From JAGNDO01 sp963704975 (GTDB taxonomy: Bacteria; Chloroflexota; Anaerolineae; Caldilineales; Caldilineaceae): a DNA stretch of 64,000 nucleotides. The position numbers were made by a program, and so were the translations under genes. The notes beneath the pieces were generated by a model. The model had not been told where the DNA came from, did no database searches, and was given only the letters and a program-made list of their open reading frames with translations. Positions 8,821 through 19,437 of this stretch are shown piece after piece. Positions within the stretch are counted from its first letter, which is position 1. Each line of letters opens with the position of its first letter. The DNA is taken from positions 62,001 through 126,000 of the forward strand of contig CAVPIK010000029.1 in NCBI GenBank assembly GCA_963704975.1. Reading direction: 5' to 3'.

Positions 8821-10754
8821 CTATTCCACCACCACTGCCCCACAAGAGACCGTGCCGCCGCCCAGGCTGACCAGAACCGGGTACGTCCCCGGCGGGGTGA
8901 GGGGGTTGAGGTTAACGTCCGCTTCGTCCCGCACGATGTCGCCCGCGGCCCAGGTGGACGGGGGGAGGCGGTCGAGGATCTGGTTGGGCCGTTCCAGCTT
9001 TTCGCCCCAGATACCGCTCTCCGCTTGCACCCGCACGGTGGGGCGCAGATCCTGGGCAATCGGAGCCGTGGCTTCCCACCACATGCGCACATGCACCCAG
9101 CCGCTGGGCGGATGCAACCGGCTGTCCGTGGCGCTGACCACGGGCGTGGTGATCTCACACGCCCGCAAGACCAGGCCGGGGACCAACTCGGCGTCGGGAT
9201 AGACCGCGCCGGGGGCCAGATCGGGCAGGGCGTCAAACCGGCTGCGGATGGCGTAGCCGGTCAGCTTGACCCCGGCGGGGTATTGCTCGGTGATCACCGG
9301 GTAGTGGTCGGCCAGCCATTGCTCCACCAACCCCTGATCATCCAGCCCTTCCAAATGGCTCTGGGTCAGCCAGACTGTGGATGCGCCCAAGGCGGTCTCG
9401 ATGCCGGAAAGGGGCGGCGCGATCACCGTCTCCACCTGGTCCGGGGTGAGGACGCCGCCAAAGAGACCGTAGACGGGCAACTGCTCAAAGGTGTACCGGG
9501 GCTGCAAATACCAATCCACGGCGCGGTGGGTGTAGTCCACATGGGCCACCACCGCGCTGGGCAGGGCCGGGGAGGCGTCCTGATAGTCGGCGATATAGGC
9601 CGCGGCCGCCCGCCAATCCTCTCGATAGTGGGCCGGGGTCCACAGGGTGGGCAAGGCCGCGGCCAGGGCCAGCACCATCAGCCCGCCAGCCGTCCAGCCC
9701 ACCACCGGTCGCCACCGGGCCAGGGTGACGATCCCAATCGCCATCAGCCACAGCACAAAGGGGGCCAGGAAGATGAAATAGCGATCCTCCTTGAAGACCG
9801 CCCCGTTGGACGCCAGCAGCACATTTCCCATCAACCAGGGCAGAAGCACCCAGAGCAGTGGCCAAAGCCCCCCGATGGGTTGCGGCGAAAGTTTGTCTCT
9901 TTTTTTCAAAAAGGAGAAAAATAGCCGCGCCGACCAGGATCGCCGCCAAAGCCAGGGTGCTGGTCAACAAAAGGGGGGGCCATGCGGGGTTCCAGACCGT
10001 AAAAACGCCCAGGTGACGCCACAGATTGGGCAAAAAGGCGGCGAATGCGTGGCCCGGCGCGCTCTCCGCACCGTTGACCGTCCAGGCGTTGCGGGCCAGG
10101 GGCAAGAAGAGGGCACCGGTGACGGCGAAGGCGGCCACCCCTTCCCAAAAGCGCCGGGTCCATCTGCGCCCGGCCAAGAGCAGCAAAGTCAGCCCGGCTG
10201 CGGGCAAAATGAAGGCGCTGAAGAGATAGCTGTAGAGGGCGAAGAGAAAGGCAACCACCATGCCGATCCACCAGCCCAGGCGGATGAGTGTGCGCTCGCT
10301 CTGCCACGCATAGATCAGGCAGACCCCGGCCCAGGCGATCCCCGTGGCCGCGGGCTGGAACATGCGCAACTCCTGGCTATACCAGACCATCACCGGGCTG
10401 AGGGCCAGAAGTAGCCCGGTGAGAGGGCCGTGGATCGTCCGCTGACCCGGCGCACCAAGCAGGATCATGGCCAGGACGGTGAGTACGCCCAACAGACTGC
10501 CCAAGGGCGCGCAGCCCGGCATCGCTGTGGCCCAACCCCAAGAAATTCAGCCCCGCCTGCCAATAGTGCAGGGTGATATAGTAGACCGGCGGGTGCTTCT
10601 CCTGCACCAGCTTCAGGGTCACGTCCCAGGTGTAGGCCGGGTCCGACGCCGCCCATTGCAGAGAGACCGCCTCGTCAAACCAAAAGCTGTGGAAATCCAG
10701 CCGCCAAAAGCGGGTCAGCGCGGCCAGGGCGAGGATCAGGAGTTCGGGGAGCAT
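8821..10754 (-). CDS. Multi-pass glycosyltransferase, GT39/PMT-like, frameshifted
   Basis: Probable membrane glycosyltransferase using a lipid-linked sugar donor. The first extracytoplasmic loop has the family acidic pair in FHSFWFDEAVSLQW near residue 20. About ten hydrophobic helices follow, including an aromatic-rich VMVWYSQELRMFQ region. A long extracytoplasmic C-terminal domain of about 300 residues begins near HYREDWRAAAAYIADY. Frame shifts lie near 10,515 and at the T-run near 9,905. An in-frame ATG at 10859 exists, but the 35 residues it would add are encoded by two palindromic repeats, so I prefer 10754. Acceptor unknown. Confidence 0.75.
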
Positions 10755-10757
10755 GGA

Positions 10758-10910
10758 AGAAGTTCGACTTTTGAAAAAAGTCGAACTTCTGGGTTGGTCC
10801 GGTTTGGGTTTGGACACAAAAACAGGTGGCGAAGCCACCTGTTGGATTTTTTCGCTCATGGTTCGATTGTAGATCAGACCGGCAGGGTTTTCAAAACCCT
10901 GCCGGTCTGA
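10758..10910. repeat. Cluster of three different perfect palindromes
   Basis: Three hairpins stand side by side: 10758-10790 (15-bp arms around AGAAGTTCGACTTTT), 10822-10842 (9-bp arms ACAGGTGGC/GCCACCTGT, loop GAA, followed by a T-run on the plus strand), and 10874-10910 (18-bp arms beginning TCAGACCGGCAGGG, 1-nt loop). They fill the gap between the esterase and the glycosyltransferase. Confidence 0.8.
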
Positions 10911-10915
10911 CATGT

Positions 10916-11837
10916 CTATTGCCCACACCCATTCACAAACCCAGACAGATCCTGCACCAGCCGGGACGGATTCTCGACCATCGCATCCAAGAGCAGCCCC
11001 GTGTGCCCCGCGCCTTCGTAGACCAGCAGTTCGCTGGAGATGCCGGCGGCTTTCAACGCGGCCAAATACTCGTCGGACTCGCTCAACGGGACCGTGTCAT
11101 CCGCGCTGCCGTGGATCAGGCGGACCGGGGGCGAGTCCGCGCCGTGTTGGGCCACATAGGTGATGGGCGAGGCCGTGGCGAAGTTGGGCTCCCCCTCCAT
11201 CACCGCGGTCATGACGGGGGCCGTGCCGCCGGTGGAGCGCTCGAAGACCATCTGGGCGTTGGCGTCGTAGACCCCGGCGATGCCGATCAGGCCGCAGATC
11301 TCGTCCAGCTTGTGACCCGTGGCGGCCAGCCATTGGGGATCATAGGCGGCCAGCATGGCCAAATGCCCCCCGGCGGAGTGGCCGCCCAGGATCACCCGGC
11401 TGGGGTCGCCCCCATAGTCGGCGATATTTTCCAAGCGTCCAGGCGATGGCGTCGGCCACCTCGGCGGTCTGCTGGCGATAGGTGGCGTCGGGATAGAGGG
11501 TGTAGTCCATGATCAGCACCACCATCCCCTCGGGCATCAGCTTTTGGGCCACGGGCGCGTGGAGCAGCTTGTCATACTTGTCCCATCCGCCGCCGTGGAC
11601 GAAGAGGAAGACCGGATGGTTCTCGCCATCATCGGGCCGATAAAGGTCCAGCCGCACATCGGACTTGTCCGTGAAAGCGATGTCCTTGACCAAGAGGGGA
11701 TAGTCAGCGTAGAACGCGTCCGAGACGCGCTTGACCTTGTACAGGTCCCAGGCGAAGGTGATCTCGCCCCAGTTGAAGGTCACAAATGCAATGGCACCGG
11801 CCAAGAGGGCGATGCCGAACCAGCGTAAATATTTCAT
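10916..11837 (-). CDS. Membrane-anchored alpha/beta hydrolase (carboxylesterase/lipase type), frameshifted
   Basis: Esterase of the HGGG family. The N-terminus (KYLRWFGIALLAGAIAF) is a signal or anchor helix, so the enzyme should act outside the membrane. The oxyanion-hole motif VHGGGWDKY and nucleophile elbow GGHSAGGHLA are present. HGSADDTVPLSESD supplies the acid region and EGAGHTG the catalytic His. One frame shift lies near 11,435, between the HGGG motif and the nucleophile. It is about 300 residues when joined, normal for the family. It sits in the same orientation just downstream of the F420-type oxidoreductase, separated by a long hairpin. Substrate not predictable. Confidence 0.85.
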
Positions 11838-11857
11838 AGGGTTTCTTTCTGAATTTA

Positions 11858-11898
11858 CCCCTCCTAGCCTCCCCCAACCTGGGGGAGGCTAGGAGGGG
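11858..11898. repeat. GC-rich hairpin between oxidoreductase and esterase genes
   Basis: CCCCTCCTAGCCTCCCCC (11858-11875) pairs over 18 bp with 11881-11898 around a 5-nt loop. It directly follows the stop of the upstream minus-strand gene. No U-run follows on the minus strand; on the plus strand GTGTTTTT follows. Confidence 0.65.
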
Positions 11899-11904
11899 GT
11901 GTTT

Positions 11905-12921
11905 TTACTCAAACGCCCCACAGATCTTCGCCCACCGCTCCACATTCTGCGACGGATCAAAGGGAATATACAACGTCACCCGATCCAAAATGCCATCATA
12001 CTTCTCATGAATGCGGGCGGGCAAATCATCCCACGAGCTGACGATGGCGAACTCGTTGACCATCTCCTCGGTGACCAGGCTGGGGATCAGGTCCCAGCGC
12101 TTGCGGGCGGCCAGGGAACTTAGCTCTTCCCGGATGCCGCCCCAGCCGTGCAGGTCCATGACCGGGGCATAGGTGGGGGTGCTGGCGTAGAAGGCGGCTT
12201 GCTGGCCCACCTGCATCAGCCCGGCGTTGATCTCTTTGCTGTTGTCCCCGGCCACCACAAAGATGGCGCTGCTGATGTCCACATCGGCCCGGCTGCGGCC
12301 CGCGGACGCGGCCCCGGCGTCGATGGCGGGCAGGACGACCTCCTCCAAATAGCGCCGGGTGTGGAAGGGGTGGGCGTGGAAACCGTCGCTGACTTCCCCG
12401 GCCATGCGGCACATCTGCTCGTTGACCCCGGCGGTGTAGATGGGGATGGTGGGGAACTCGTTGGGACCGGGATCAAAGAAGGGGCTCATCAGGGTGAGGG
12501 TGTAGAAATCGCCCCGGAAGTTGAGCCGCTCGCCGGTCTGCCAACTGTGCCAGATGGCCCGCAGGGCGGCGATGTACTCCTTCATGTGGTCGGCGGCAGG
12601 GGTGCGCCAGTTCATGCCAAAGCGGCGCTCGATGTGGCCCTTGACCTGGGTGCCCAGCCCCAGCAGATAGCGCCCGTTGCTATATCGGGCCAGATCCCAG
12701 GCCTGATAGGCCACGTCCATGGGGCTGCGGGCGAAGGCGACCACGATGGCCGTGCCCAGTTGGATGCGCTTGGAATGCTCCGCGGCCAGCACCAGGGGGA
12801 AGTGGGGATTGTGGGCCGTGTCACTGGTCCACAACGCGCCAAAGCCCAACTCGTCCGCGGCCTTGGACGCCGCGGCCACTTTGTGCATATCATCGACCCA
12901 CAGGGAGACATCGATTTTCAT
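11905..12921 (-). CDS. LLM-class flavin/F420-dependent oxidoreductase
   Basis: An intact 338-residue luciferase-like (beta/alpha)8 protein. The N-terminus KIDVSLWVDDMHKVAAASKA and LGTAIVVAFARSP match the subgroup of F420-dependent oxidoreductases often annotated in actinobacteria and Chloroflexota. GRYLLGLGTQVKGHIERRF contains the cofactor-binding loop and PIYTAGVNEQMCRMAGE the second half of the barrel. It should bind reduced F420 (or FMN) and act on an unknown small substrate in the cytosol. There is no frameshift, unlike its neighbours. The F420 preference is recalled from family resemblance, not shown here. Confidence 0.88.
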   Translation of the reverse strand: MKIDVSLWVDDMHKVAAASKAADELGFGALWTSDTAHNPHFPLVLAAEHSKRIQLGTAIVVAFARSPMDVAYQAWDLARYSNGRYLLGLGTQVKGHIERRFGMNWRTPAADHMKEYIAALRAIWHSWQTGERLNFRGDFYTLTLMSPFFDPGPNEFPTIPIYTAGVNEQMCRMAGEVSDGFHAHPFHTRRYLEEVVLPAIDAGAASAGRSRADVDISSAIFVVAGDNSKEINAGLMQVGQQAAFYASTPTYAPVMDLHGWGGIREELSSLAARKRWDLIPSLVTEEMVNEFAIVSSWDDLPARIHEKYDGILDRVTLYIPFDPSQNVERWAKICGAFE

Positions 12922-12929
12922 GGTACTCC

Positions 12930-13079
12930 TCCGATTTTGGATTTTGGATTGGCGATTTTGGATTGAGCGTGTTGCACACAGGGTTGCGTTGGCATACCTA
13001 CGGTCCAGCGTCGGTTGAGTAGCCGCCGCTACCTCAAGCGAGGCGATCCCCTACTCGATACTCGACACTCGATAGATCG
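12930..13079. repeat. Low-complexity word repeats at gene boundary
   Basis: 12,933-12,966 repeats GATTTTGGATT several times; 13,050-13,076 repeats ACTCGATA-like words and overlaps the last codons of the peptidase gene. A similar ACTCGATATTCGAT word stands at 3,295-3,312 beside the malG stop. There is no gene in this gap. Confidence 0.5.
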
Positions 13080-14947
13080 GCATGATCAAAACAGCATACG
13101 GATGGGTCAACGTCACCCCGGCGTTTTCGCCGTTGGCGATGGTGAAGGGAGCGGACGTGGTGATCTCCCAAATCGTGGGCTGGGACGGGGCCACGGTGTA
13201 CGCCCCGGCATAGATCGGGGCGAGGGTGGCCTGGCCATCCGGCCCGGTGGTGAGGGTGCGGGTGTAGCCCGTGTGCTGGTCGGTGACGGTGAGAGCCGTG
13301 TCCGCAATGGGCAGCCCGTCGGCCCCGGCATAGGTGATGGTAACCGTGGCCGGATTCGTGGCCATGAGCACCCCGGCGTAGATGTCCAGCCGCCCATAGC
13401 CGTAGACATTGTTGGGTGAAGTGGCCACCGGATCGCATTGGCCGTCCACCACGGGGTCGGCACTTTTGATCAGCACCTGCTCGGTCAAATCGATCTGCCC
13501 GATCAACGCCGGGGCCGCGGACCAGAGCAACGCCGTCGGCCCCGGCCACATGGGGCGAGGCCATGCTGGTTCCCCACAAATAACCATAGCCGCCGCCCAC
13601 ATAGCTGGAATAGACCGCCGCCCCTGGTGCCGAAAGATCCGGCTTGATCCGCCCGCTGCCGTCCGCCAATCCTCGACTGCTGAAGGGGGCGATGACGCCG
13701 TTTTCGGCCACGGCCCCCACAGAGAAGGCAGCATCATAGATGGCAATGGGATCCCGCACGCTGCCGCAACTGGGGCCAGCATTCCCCGCCGAAGAGACGA
13801 CCAATTGGCCCGCTGCCCGCACGGTTTCCACAATCTGACGTAGGCTCTCCGCGTCACAGCCTTCGGAGGGGGGGCAGCTCCACGAGTTGTTGATGATGTT
13901 GGGGGCCAGGTCCGGGCGTCCCTCCGTGGCCGGGTCGCCGCCCTGGGGGTAGGGGGCCAGGAAAAACTCGAAGCAGGCCGTATAGCTGGCCGGGGTGCCG
14001 TTGCCGTTGTCCATGTTGCGGCAGCCCATCCACTTGGCGTCCGGGGCCACGCCGATGTCGGTGAAGTCTGCGCCGGTGGGGGCGGTGCCTGTCAGGGTGC
14101 CCACGGTGTGGGTGCCGTGGCCGTGGTCGTCGCAGGGCACTTGGGGGTCCGGGCTGCAAGCGCTGGGGCGGTTGGGGTCGTTGGGCCAGGCGTCGACCCA
14201 ATTGTAGACATGGCTGGCCGTGGAGGTGTCCGCGTCCCAGCCACGATAGGTGGCTTGGAGGGCCGGGTGGGTCCACTCCACCCCCGTGTCCTGGCTGGCG
14301 ACGACCACGCCCTGGCCCCGAAAGCCCAATGCCCATACTTTGTCTGCCCCGATGGCGGATAGGCCATAGGTTAGGGCGGTGACGTTCTGGGGGAGTGGCT
14401 GGTTTGTTGATTGGTTGATGGGTGGGTTGGTGGGTTGGGGAAGGGGCAGGGCTTGACGGACAGTCGGGTTGGGGACCAGGCGGTCGATGCCAGGGAAACG
14501 GCGGATCTGGTCGGCTTGGGCCGCGGTGGCCCGAACTTCGATCATGTTGACGATGTAAAAGGCGCGATAGGCGATCTTTCGTTGGTCCAGCCAGGTCCGC
14601 AAGGTACCTTGGCTGGTGCGGGCCGTGGCGGTCAAAGCCGTATAAAGTGCGGCGGACTTCTCCACGCGGGAAGCCGCAGACAGATCCGCCCCGGCCACAA
14701 AGTCCACCGCGTCCACCTGGTCGCTCAAAACCACCAGAAAGGAAACGGTTTCGCCATCCGGCGCGGCGGCCAACTGGGCGGCCAACTGAGGAGCCACAGA
14801 CGCGCCCCCATCCGGGCGGGATGGGGCGGCGGACGCGGACCCTCCCAAACCAAAAAGGGCAAACAGGGCCAGGATCATGCCGATCCGCCCCCACGTCCCC
14901 AACCCGATCTTGACTCTTGAATTATTGCGTTTGCTAAAATCGATCAT
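13051..14947 (-). CDS. Secreted S8 (subtilisin-like) serine peptidase 1, frameshifted
   Basis: Extracellular endopeptidase. The N-terminal helix IGMILALFALFGLGGSASAA is a signal peptide with an AxA-type cleavage site. A propeptide region of about 110 residues follows (FLVVLSDQVD). The catalytic triad is complete: Asp in SQDTGVEWTHPAL, His in DDHGHGTHTVGT, Ser in GTSMASPHVAG. After the catalytic domain comes an Ig-like/carboxypeptidase-regulatory-type domain (TVTITYAGADGLPIADT, TGPDGQATL). One frame shift lies near 13,535, just after the Ser motif. The start overlaps the stop of the paralogous upstream peptidase (ATGA), so the two are translationally coupled. Confidence 0.92.
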
Positions 14948-17230
14948 TCGTTCTTTTCCTTAAAAAGAAGCGGCAAGAAGAGGCGAGGCATCCGCTGTTC
15001 TATGCGCAGGGCATCGCCGTTGCGGTCCTGGGTGGTGGAGAGGGTGTAGCCGCCAAATTCGCAGCCGCCCTGGCTGGTCTGGCGCACCCGTCCGCTGACT
15101 GTGAGGGTGTGGAGTCGTGTCGGCCAGCAGATCCACGGTGATGCGGGCCGGGTTGGCGTTGGCGTCAAAGCTGCCCGTGGCGGTGAAGACCCCGGACGCG
15201 GTGGTGATGGTGATGGCTTCGCCGTTGCCCAAATAGACCGCCAGGGTTTGGGTGAGCCGGGTCGTGGGGCTGATCACCGGGTCTACCCACAGGGGTTCTT
15301 GGGTGGCCTGGGGGCAGATGGTGGGCGTGGCACGTTGGCGTCACGGTCGGCGTCACTGTCGGCGTGGCCGTGGGGGTGATGCTGGGCGTCGGCGTCACAC
15401 TGGGTGTGGGGGTGGCTGAGGGCGTGTGCGTCGGTGTGGGGGTTGGCGGGCTTGGCCTGGATGGTGATGCTGACCGCCACGCCTTGGGCCAGCCCCACGG
15501 TGGTGGCCGGGAAGCTCATGCCCGGCTTTTTGGGCGCTGACCGTGAAGTTTCCGGCATAGAGCGGGCGCGATGACGGCCACGCCGTCGATGCCCGTGGTG
15601 GCGGTGAAGACCATGCTCGTGGCCTGATCCGTGACCGAGACGGTGGCCCCGTCCACGGGCGCGGCGGTCCAATCCTGCACGGTGACCGTGACCGTGGCTG
15701 GGTTAGAGGCCAAGATCACGGCGGCGTAGATGTCCAGCCGCCCGTAGCCATAGACATTGTTGGGGGAGACCGCGGCCCCGTCACACTGGCTGTCGAGTGA
15801 CTTGGGTGGCGGACTTGATCAGCACCTGCTCTGTGCGGTCGATGTCCCCGATCAGGCTGGGCACCGCGGACCAGAGCAGGGCCACGGCCCCGGCCACATG
15901 GGGCGAGGCCATGCTGGTGCCGGAGCTGCTCGCCATAGCTGTTGGTGGGCCGGGTGGAATAGACCGACGTGCCCGGTGCGGCGATGTCCGGCTTCATGCG
16001 CCCGCTGCCGTCCGCGGTGATCGGTCCCCGGCTGCTGCTGCTGGCAATGGTCCCGTTGCTGGTGTGGTTGCCCACGGTGAAGACTTCGTCATAGATGGCG
16101 ATGGGGCTGGAGACGGTGGAACAGCTTGATCCGCTGTTGCCGGCCGCGGCCACCACCATCTGCCCCGCGGCCCGCATGATGGCCGTGATCTGGCGCAGGG
16201 AGTCGGCGTCACAGCCTTCGGAGGCCGGGACAGGTCCACGAGTTGTTGATGATGTTGGGGGCCAAGGCCGGGTTGCCCTCTGTGGCCGGGTTGCCGCCTT
16301 GGGGATAGGGGGCCAGGAAGAACTCGAAGCAAGCCGTGTAGCTGGCCGGGGTGCCGTCGCCGTTGTCCATGTTGCGGCAGCCGATCCACTGGGCCTGGGG
16401 AGCCATGCCCACCCGGTCATAGCCGCCCGTGTCAACCGGGGCCTCGCCTACCATCGTCCCCACCGTGTGGGTGCCGTGGCCGTAGTCGTCGCACGGCACC
16501 TGGAGATCCGGGCTGCATGTGCCGGGCCGATTGGGATCTGTGGGGAAGGCGTCCAACCAATTGTACGCATGGCTGGCCGTGGACGTCCCCGCGTCCCAGC
16601 CCCGATAGTGGCCGATCAGGGCCGGGTGATCCCACTGCACCCCCGTGTCCTGGCTGGCCAAGATGATGCCCTGGCCTTCGTAGCCCAAGGCCCACACCTG
16701 GTCCGCATGGGTGAAGGTGAGTCCCCAGGGCAGGTTGGCCGCGGCTGACCTTGGGCGTCAAACAGGCCGAAAGGCGCGGGTTCCGGCTGGGGCTGGACTT
16801 GGCGGATGGTGGGGTTGGCGGCCAATCGGGCCACCTCCGGGCGGCGGCGCAGACTCTCGGCCAAGGCCGCATCGCCCCGGACTTCGATCATGTTGACAAT
16901 GTAGAAATCCCGATGGGGAACGCCCCGCTTGGCCAGCCACGTTCGCAGACTCCGCCTGCTCCGTGCGGGCGGTGGCGGTGAGGGCGGCGTAGAGGGCCGC
17001 GCCCCGGTCCGCGGGCGGGGCATGGGTCAATCCCTGCTCGGCCAGGAGGGCGACGGGGTCAACTTGCTGGATCCAGCACCACCAAAAAGGAGACCGTTTC
17101 CCCCGCCGGGGCCGCGGCCAACTCTTGGGCCAGGGTCGCGCTCATGGGGGCCGGGCGCAGGGCCGCCCACACGGTCCCCAGGGCGGGCGCGGCCAGGGTT
17201 TGGAGCAGAAGTAGAAGCAGCGCGGTCACC
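14944..17230 (-). CDS. Secreted S8 (subtilisin-like) serine peptidase 2, heavily frameshifted
   Basis: Tandem paralogue of the neighbouring peptidase. It retains SQDTGVQWDHPAL (Asp) and DDYGHGTHTVGT (His). The Ser region reads as GTSMASPHVAG only if a frame error near 15,920 is allowed. Pieces in order: a signal-like Leu-rich helix from a probable GTG near 17,230, propeptide (PAGETVSFLVVLD), catalytic domain, Ig-like domain (NPATVTVTVQDWTAAP), a Thr-Pro repeat linker around 15,350-15,450, and a C-terminal beta domain ending near LFKEKNE. I count at least eight frame changes (near 17,070, 16,950, 16,740, 16,220, 15,920, 15,790, 15,530, 15,330). It may be a sequencing artefact or a decaying copy; the start is uncertain. 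Confidence 0.75.
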
Positions 17231-17463
17231 GGCGAGGGGGAGGGCGATGCGTGAAATTGGGGAGGACCTTTGTGGGTTCATGGGATATGGGTGGTGAACG
17301 AATTGAAAATTGAGATTTGAGAATTGAAAATGGGGTGTGGCGGATGGGGCTGATTTCACATTACCACGGTTTGAAGCGGTGCGCCAACATGGGTTATATT
17401 GTGCTACAATAGCCCCAGGCAAAGAAGAATATTTTTGTGCCAGTTCAGAATAGGTGGATAATC

Positions 17464-17782
17464 ATGACCATTTCTGTCCAAACCAAAAGCAACGTCCTGC
17501 ATTTGATCGAGCAGCGCAGCCAGGAAATCCAAGACATTGGCGTGCGTCGACTGGGTCTGTTTGGTTCGTTTAATCGCCATGAGCAAAACAACGAGAGCGA
17601 TGTAGACATGCTCGTCGAATTTGAGGCAGGGCGCAAGAATTATGCCGCATTTATGCGCTTGGCCGATCTTTTGGAAGAGATCGCTGGGGCGGCCAGTTGA
17701 TCTGCTGACACCCGAATCTCTAAGTCCTTACATTGGGCCAAAAATTCTAAATGAGGTGGAATATGTTCCCCTCACCCAATGA
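17464..17782 (+). CDS. mntA: MntA-type minimal nucleotidyltransferase antitoxin, frameshifted at C-terminus
   Basis: Antitoxin of an MNT/HEPN pair; in the studied systems it inactivates the partner toxin by adding AMP groups. The polymerase-beta-like motif GLFGSFNRHEQNNESDVDML (GSx10-11DxD) lies near residues 32-50. As written the frame stops at 17,700 after IAGAAS. Removing one G from the GGGG run near 17,687 restores RPVDLLTPESLSPYIGP and runs to TGA 17782, the typical MNT ending, overlapping the toxin start by 20 nt. I annotate the restored gene. An in-frame ATG 17464 is the best start. Confidence 0.88.
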
Positions 17783-18104
17783 ATACCTTCACCATATTCT
17801 GGATGAAACCGAATACCTGATGGAGGCGCGCCAAGGACTGATTGAGGGCCGCTTTTTAGTAGATGCTACAAAGCGGCGGGCTTTTTCCCGCAGTCTTGAA
17901 ATCATCGGTGAAGCCACCAAGAATCTGTCTGCCGAATTTCGAGACTTATACCCTGATGTTGATTGGCGCAGTATGGCCGGTATGCGGGATCGCCTGATTC
18001 ACGGGTACATGAGCGTGGATTACGAACTGGTTTGGGATGTCGTTGTCAATCACATTCCTGACCTGCATGACGAAATTAAGCATATCTTGAGCGAACTCGA
18101 ATGA
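17763..18104 (+). CDS. hepT: HepT-type HEPN ribonuclease toxin
   Basis: The toxin of the pair, predicted to cleave RNA as a dimer. ATG 17763 (MFPSPNEY) overlaps the restored mntA end. The helical HEPN fold is recognisable (HHILDETEYLMEARQGL, RAFSRSLEIIGEATKNLS), and the catalytic and AMP-acceptor signature RX4HXY is exact in RDRLIHGY near residues 80-87. The length of 113 residues is usual. The final codons overlap the start of the downstream ATP-grasp gene (ATGA), so the three genes form one coupled unit. Confidence 0.93.
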   Translation: MFPSPNEYLHHILDETEYLMEARQGLIEGRFLVDATKRRAFSRSLEIIGEATKNLSAEFRDLYPDVDWRSMAGMRDRLIHGYMSVDYELVWDVVVNHIPDLHDEIKHILSELE

Positions 18105-19362
18105 CCACCACCCCAAACCCCAAACGCGCCCTCCTCCTGATCCACGCCCACACCTACCGCGCCCAGCCTTTTCTCCAAGCCGCCCAGCGGGCCGGCATCC
18201 AGGCCGTCATGGGCGTGGACATGGACAAGGCCCTGGCCGAGTATTGGGACTATCCCCTGGGCATCAACTTCAACGACACGGATGGGGCCACCGCGGCCAT
18301 CATCGCCTATGCCCAGGATCGCCCCCTGGACGCCATCATCGCCGTGGATGACAAGGGCAGTCTGCTGGCCGCCCAGGCCAGCCTGGCCCTGGGATTGGCC
18401 CACAACGCCCCCGCCGCGGCCCTGGCCGCCCGGGACAAGTTCACCATGCGCACGGCCTTGGCGAAGGCCGGGGTGCCCTGCCCCAAATTTCAACGCTTCA
18501 CCACGGACCAAGACCGCTTCGCCGTGGCCCAGACCGTGGACTACCCCTGCGTGGTCAAACCCCTCACACTCAACGGCAGCCGGGGGGTGATTCGGGCCAA
18601 CGATGCCGGCGAATTTGCCAACGCCGTGCAGTGGGTGCAAAGCATCCTCACCGGGGACCAGCCCGACGCCAAACCGGTGCCCTATTTGGTCGAGCAATAC
18701 ATCCCCGGCGTGGAGGTGGCCGTGGAGGGCATTTTGGACCGGGGCAAGCTGACCATCCTGGCCCTCTTCGACAAGCCCGACCCCCTGGAAGGCCCCTTCT
18801 TCGAGGAGACGTTGTACATCACCCCGTCCCGCCTGCCCGCAGGAAACCCAGGACGCCATCGCCAAAACCACGGCGGACGCCGCCGCGGCCCTGGGCTTGC
18901 AGGTCGGCCCGGTCCACGCCGAGCTGCGTATCAACGAGGACGGTGCGTGGATTGTAGAGGTGGCGGGCCGATCTATCGGGGGTCTCTGTTCCAAGACCCT
19001 GCAATTCGGCGTGGACGCGCCCCTGGAAGAGCTGATCCTGCGCCAGGCCGTGGGGCATGCCCATCGACTCGTGGCAGCGGGTGGGGGAGGCTCGCGGGGT
19101 GATGATGATCCCCATCCCCGAAGCGGGCATCCTCAAAAAGGTGACGGGCGTAGAAAAAGCAGAGGCCGTGCCCGGCATCACAGAGATCCAGATCACGGCC
19201 CCACTCAACTATTCAATTACCCCCCTGCCCGCCGGGGACGCCTACCTGGGCTTCATCTTCGCCGCCGCCGAAACCCCCGCCGCCGTCGAATCCGCCCTCC
19301 GCACCGCCCACGCCCACCTCCACTTCGCCATCGTCCCGGAGTTTGTGCTGGGGTTTGGGTGA
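18101..19362 (+). CDS. ATP-grasp enzyme (carboxylate-amine ligase-like), frameshifted
   Basis: Predicted ATP-dependent ligase. An N-terminal pre-ATP-grasp Rossmann-type domain (RALLLIHAHTYRAQPFLQAA, DAIIAVDDKGSLLAAQ) leads into the ATP-grasp fold (AARDKFTMRTALAKAGVP, YPCVVKPLTLNGSRGV, YLVEQYIPGVEVAVEGI, ELRINEDGAWIVEVAGR with the metal-binding Glu/Asn area). A C-terminal domain follows (GVMMIPIPEAGILKKV). Frames change near 18,840 and 19,065. Its ATG overlaps the hepT stop by 4 nt, an unusual partner for a toxin-antitoxin pair. The substrate is unknown; it resembles amino-acid ligase/biotin-carboxylase-type proteins. Confidence 0.8.
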
Positions 19363-19437
19363 GAGGGTGAAGGGGTGAGGGGGTGAAGGGGACAAGAGGT
19401 AGGGAAAACAGTCACCCCCTGTCACCCCCTCACCCGC
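19362..19437. repeat. G-rich word repeat with opposite-strand complement
   Basis: GTGAGAGGGTGAAGGGGTGA-type words (19,361-19,392) are followed by CACCCCCTGTCACCCCCTCA-type words (19,412-19,440). Together they form an imperfect long hairpin between the convergent ATP-grasp and yggX genes. It probably acts as a bidirectional terminator. Confidence 0.45.

Noticed and set aside
10755..10859. N-terminal extension of the glycosyltransferase from ATG 10859
   Set aside because: The added residues are encoded by palindromic repeats and lie before a natural hydrophobic start at 10754.
15283..15450. His/Asp-rich frames opposite or beside the second S8 peptidase
   Set aside because: They are out-of-frame readings of a Thr-Pro repeat linker.
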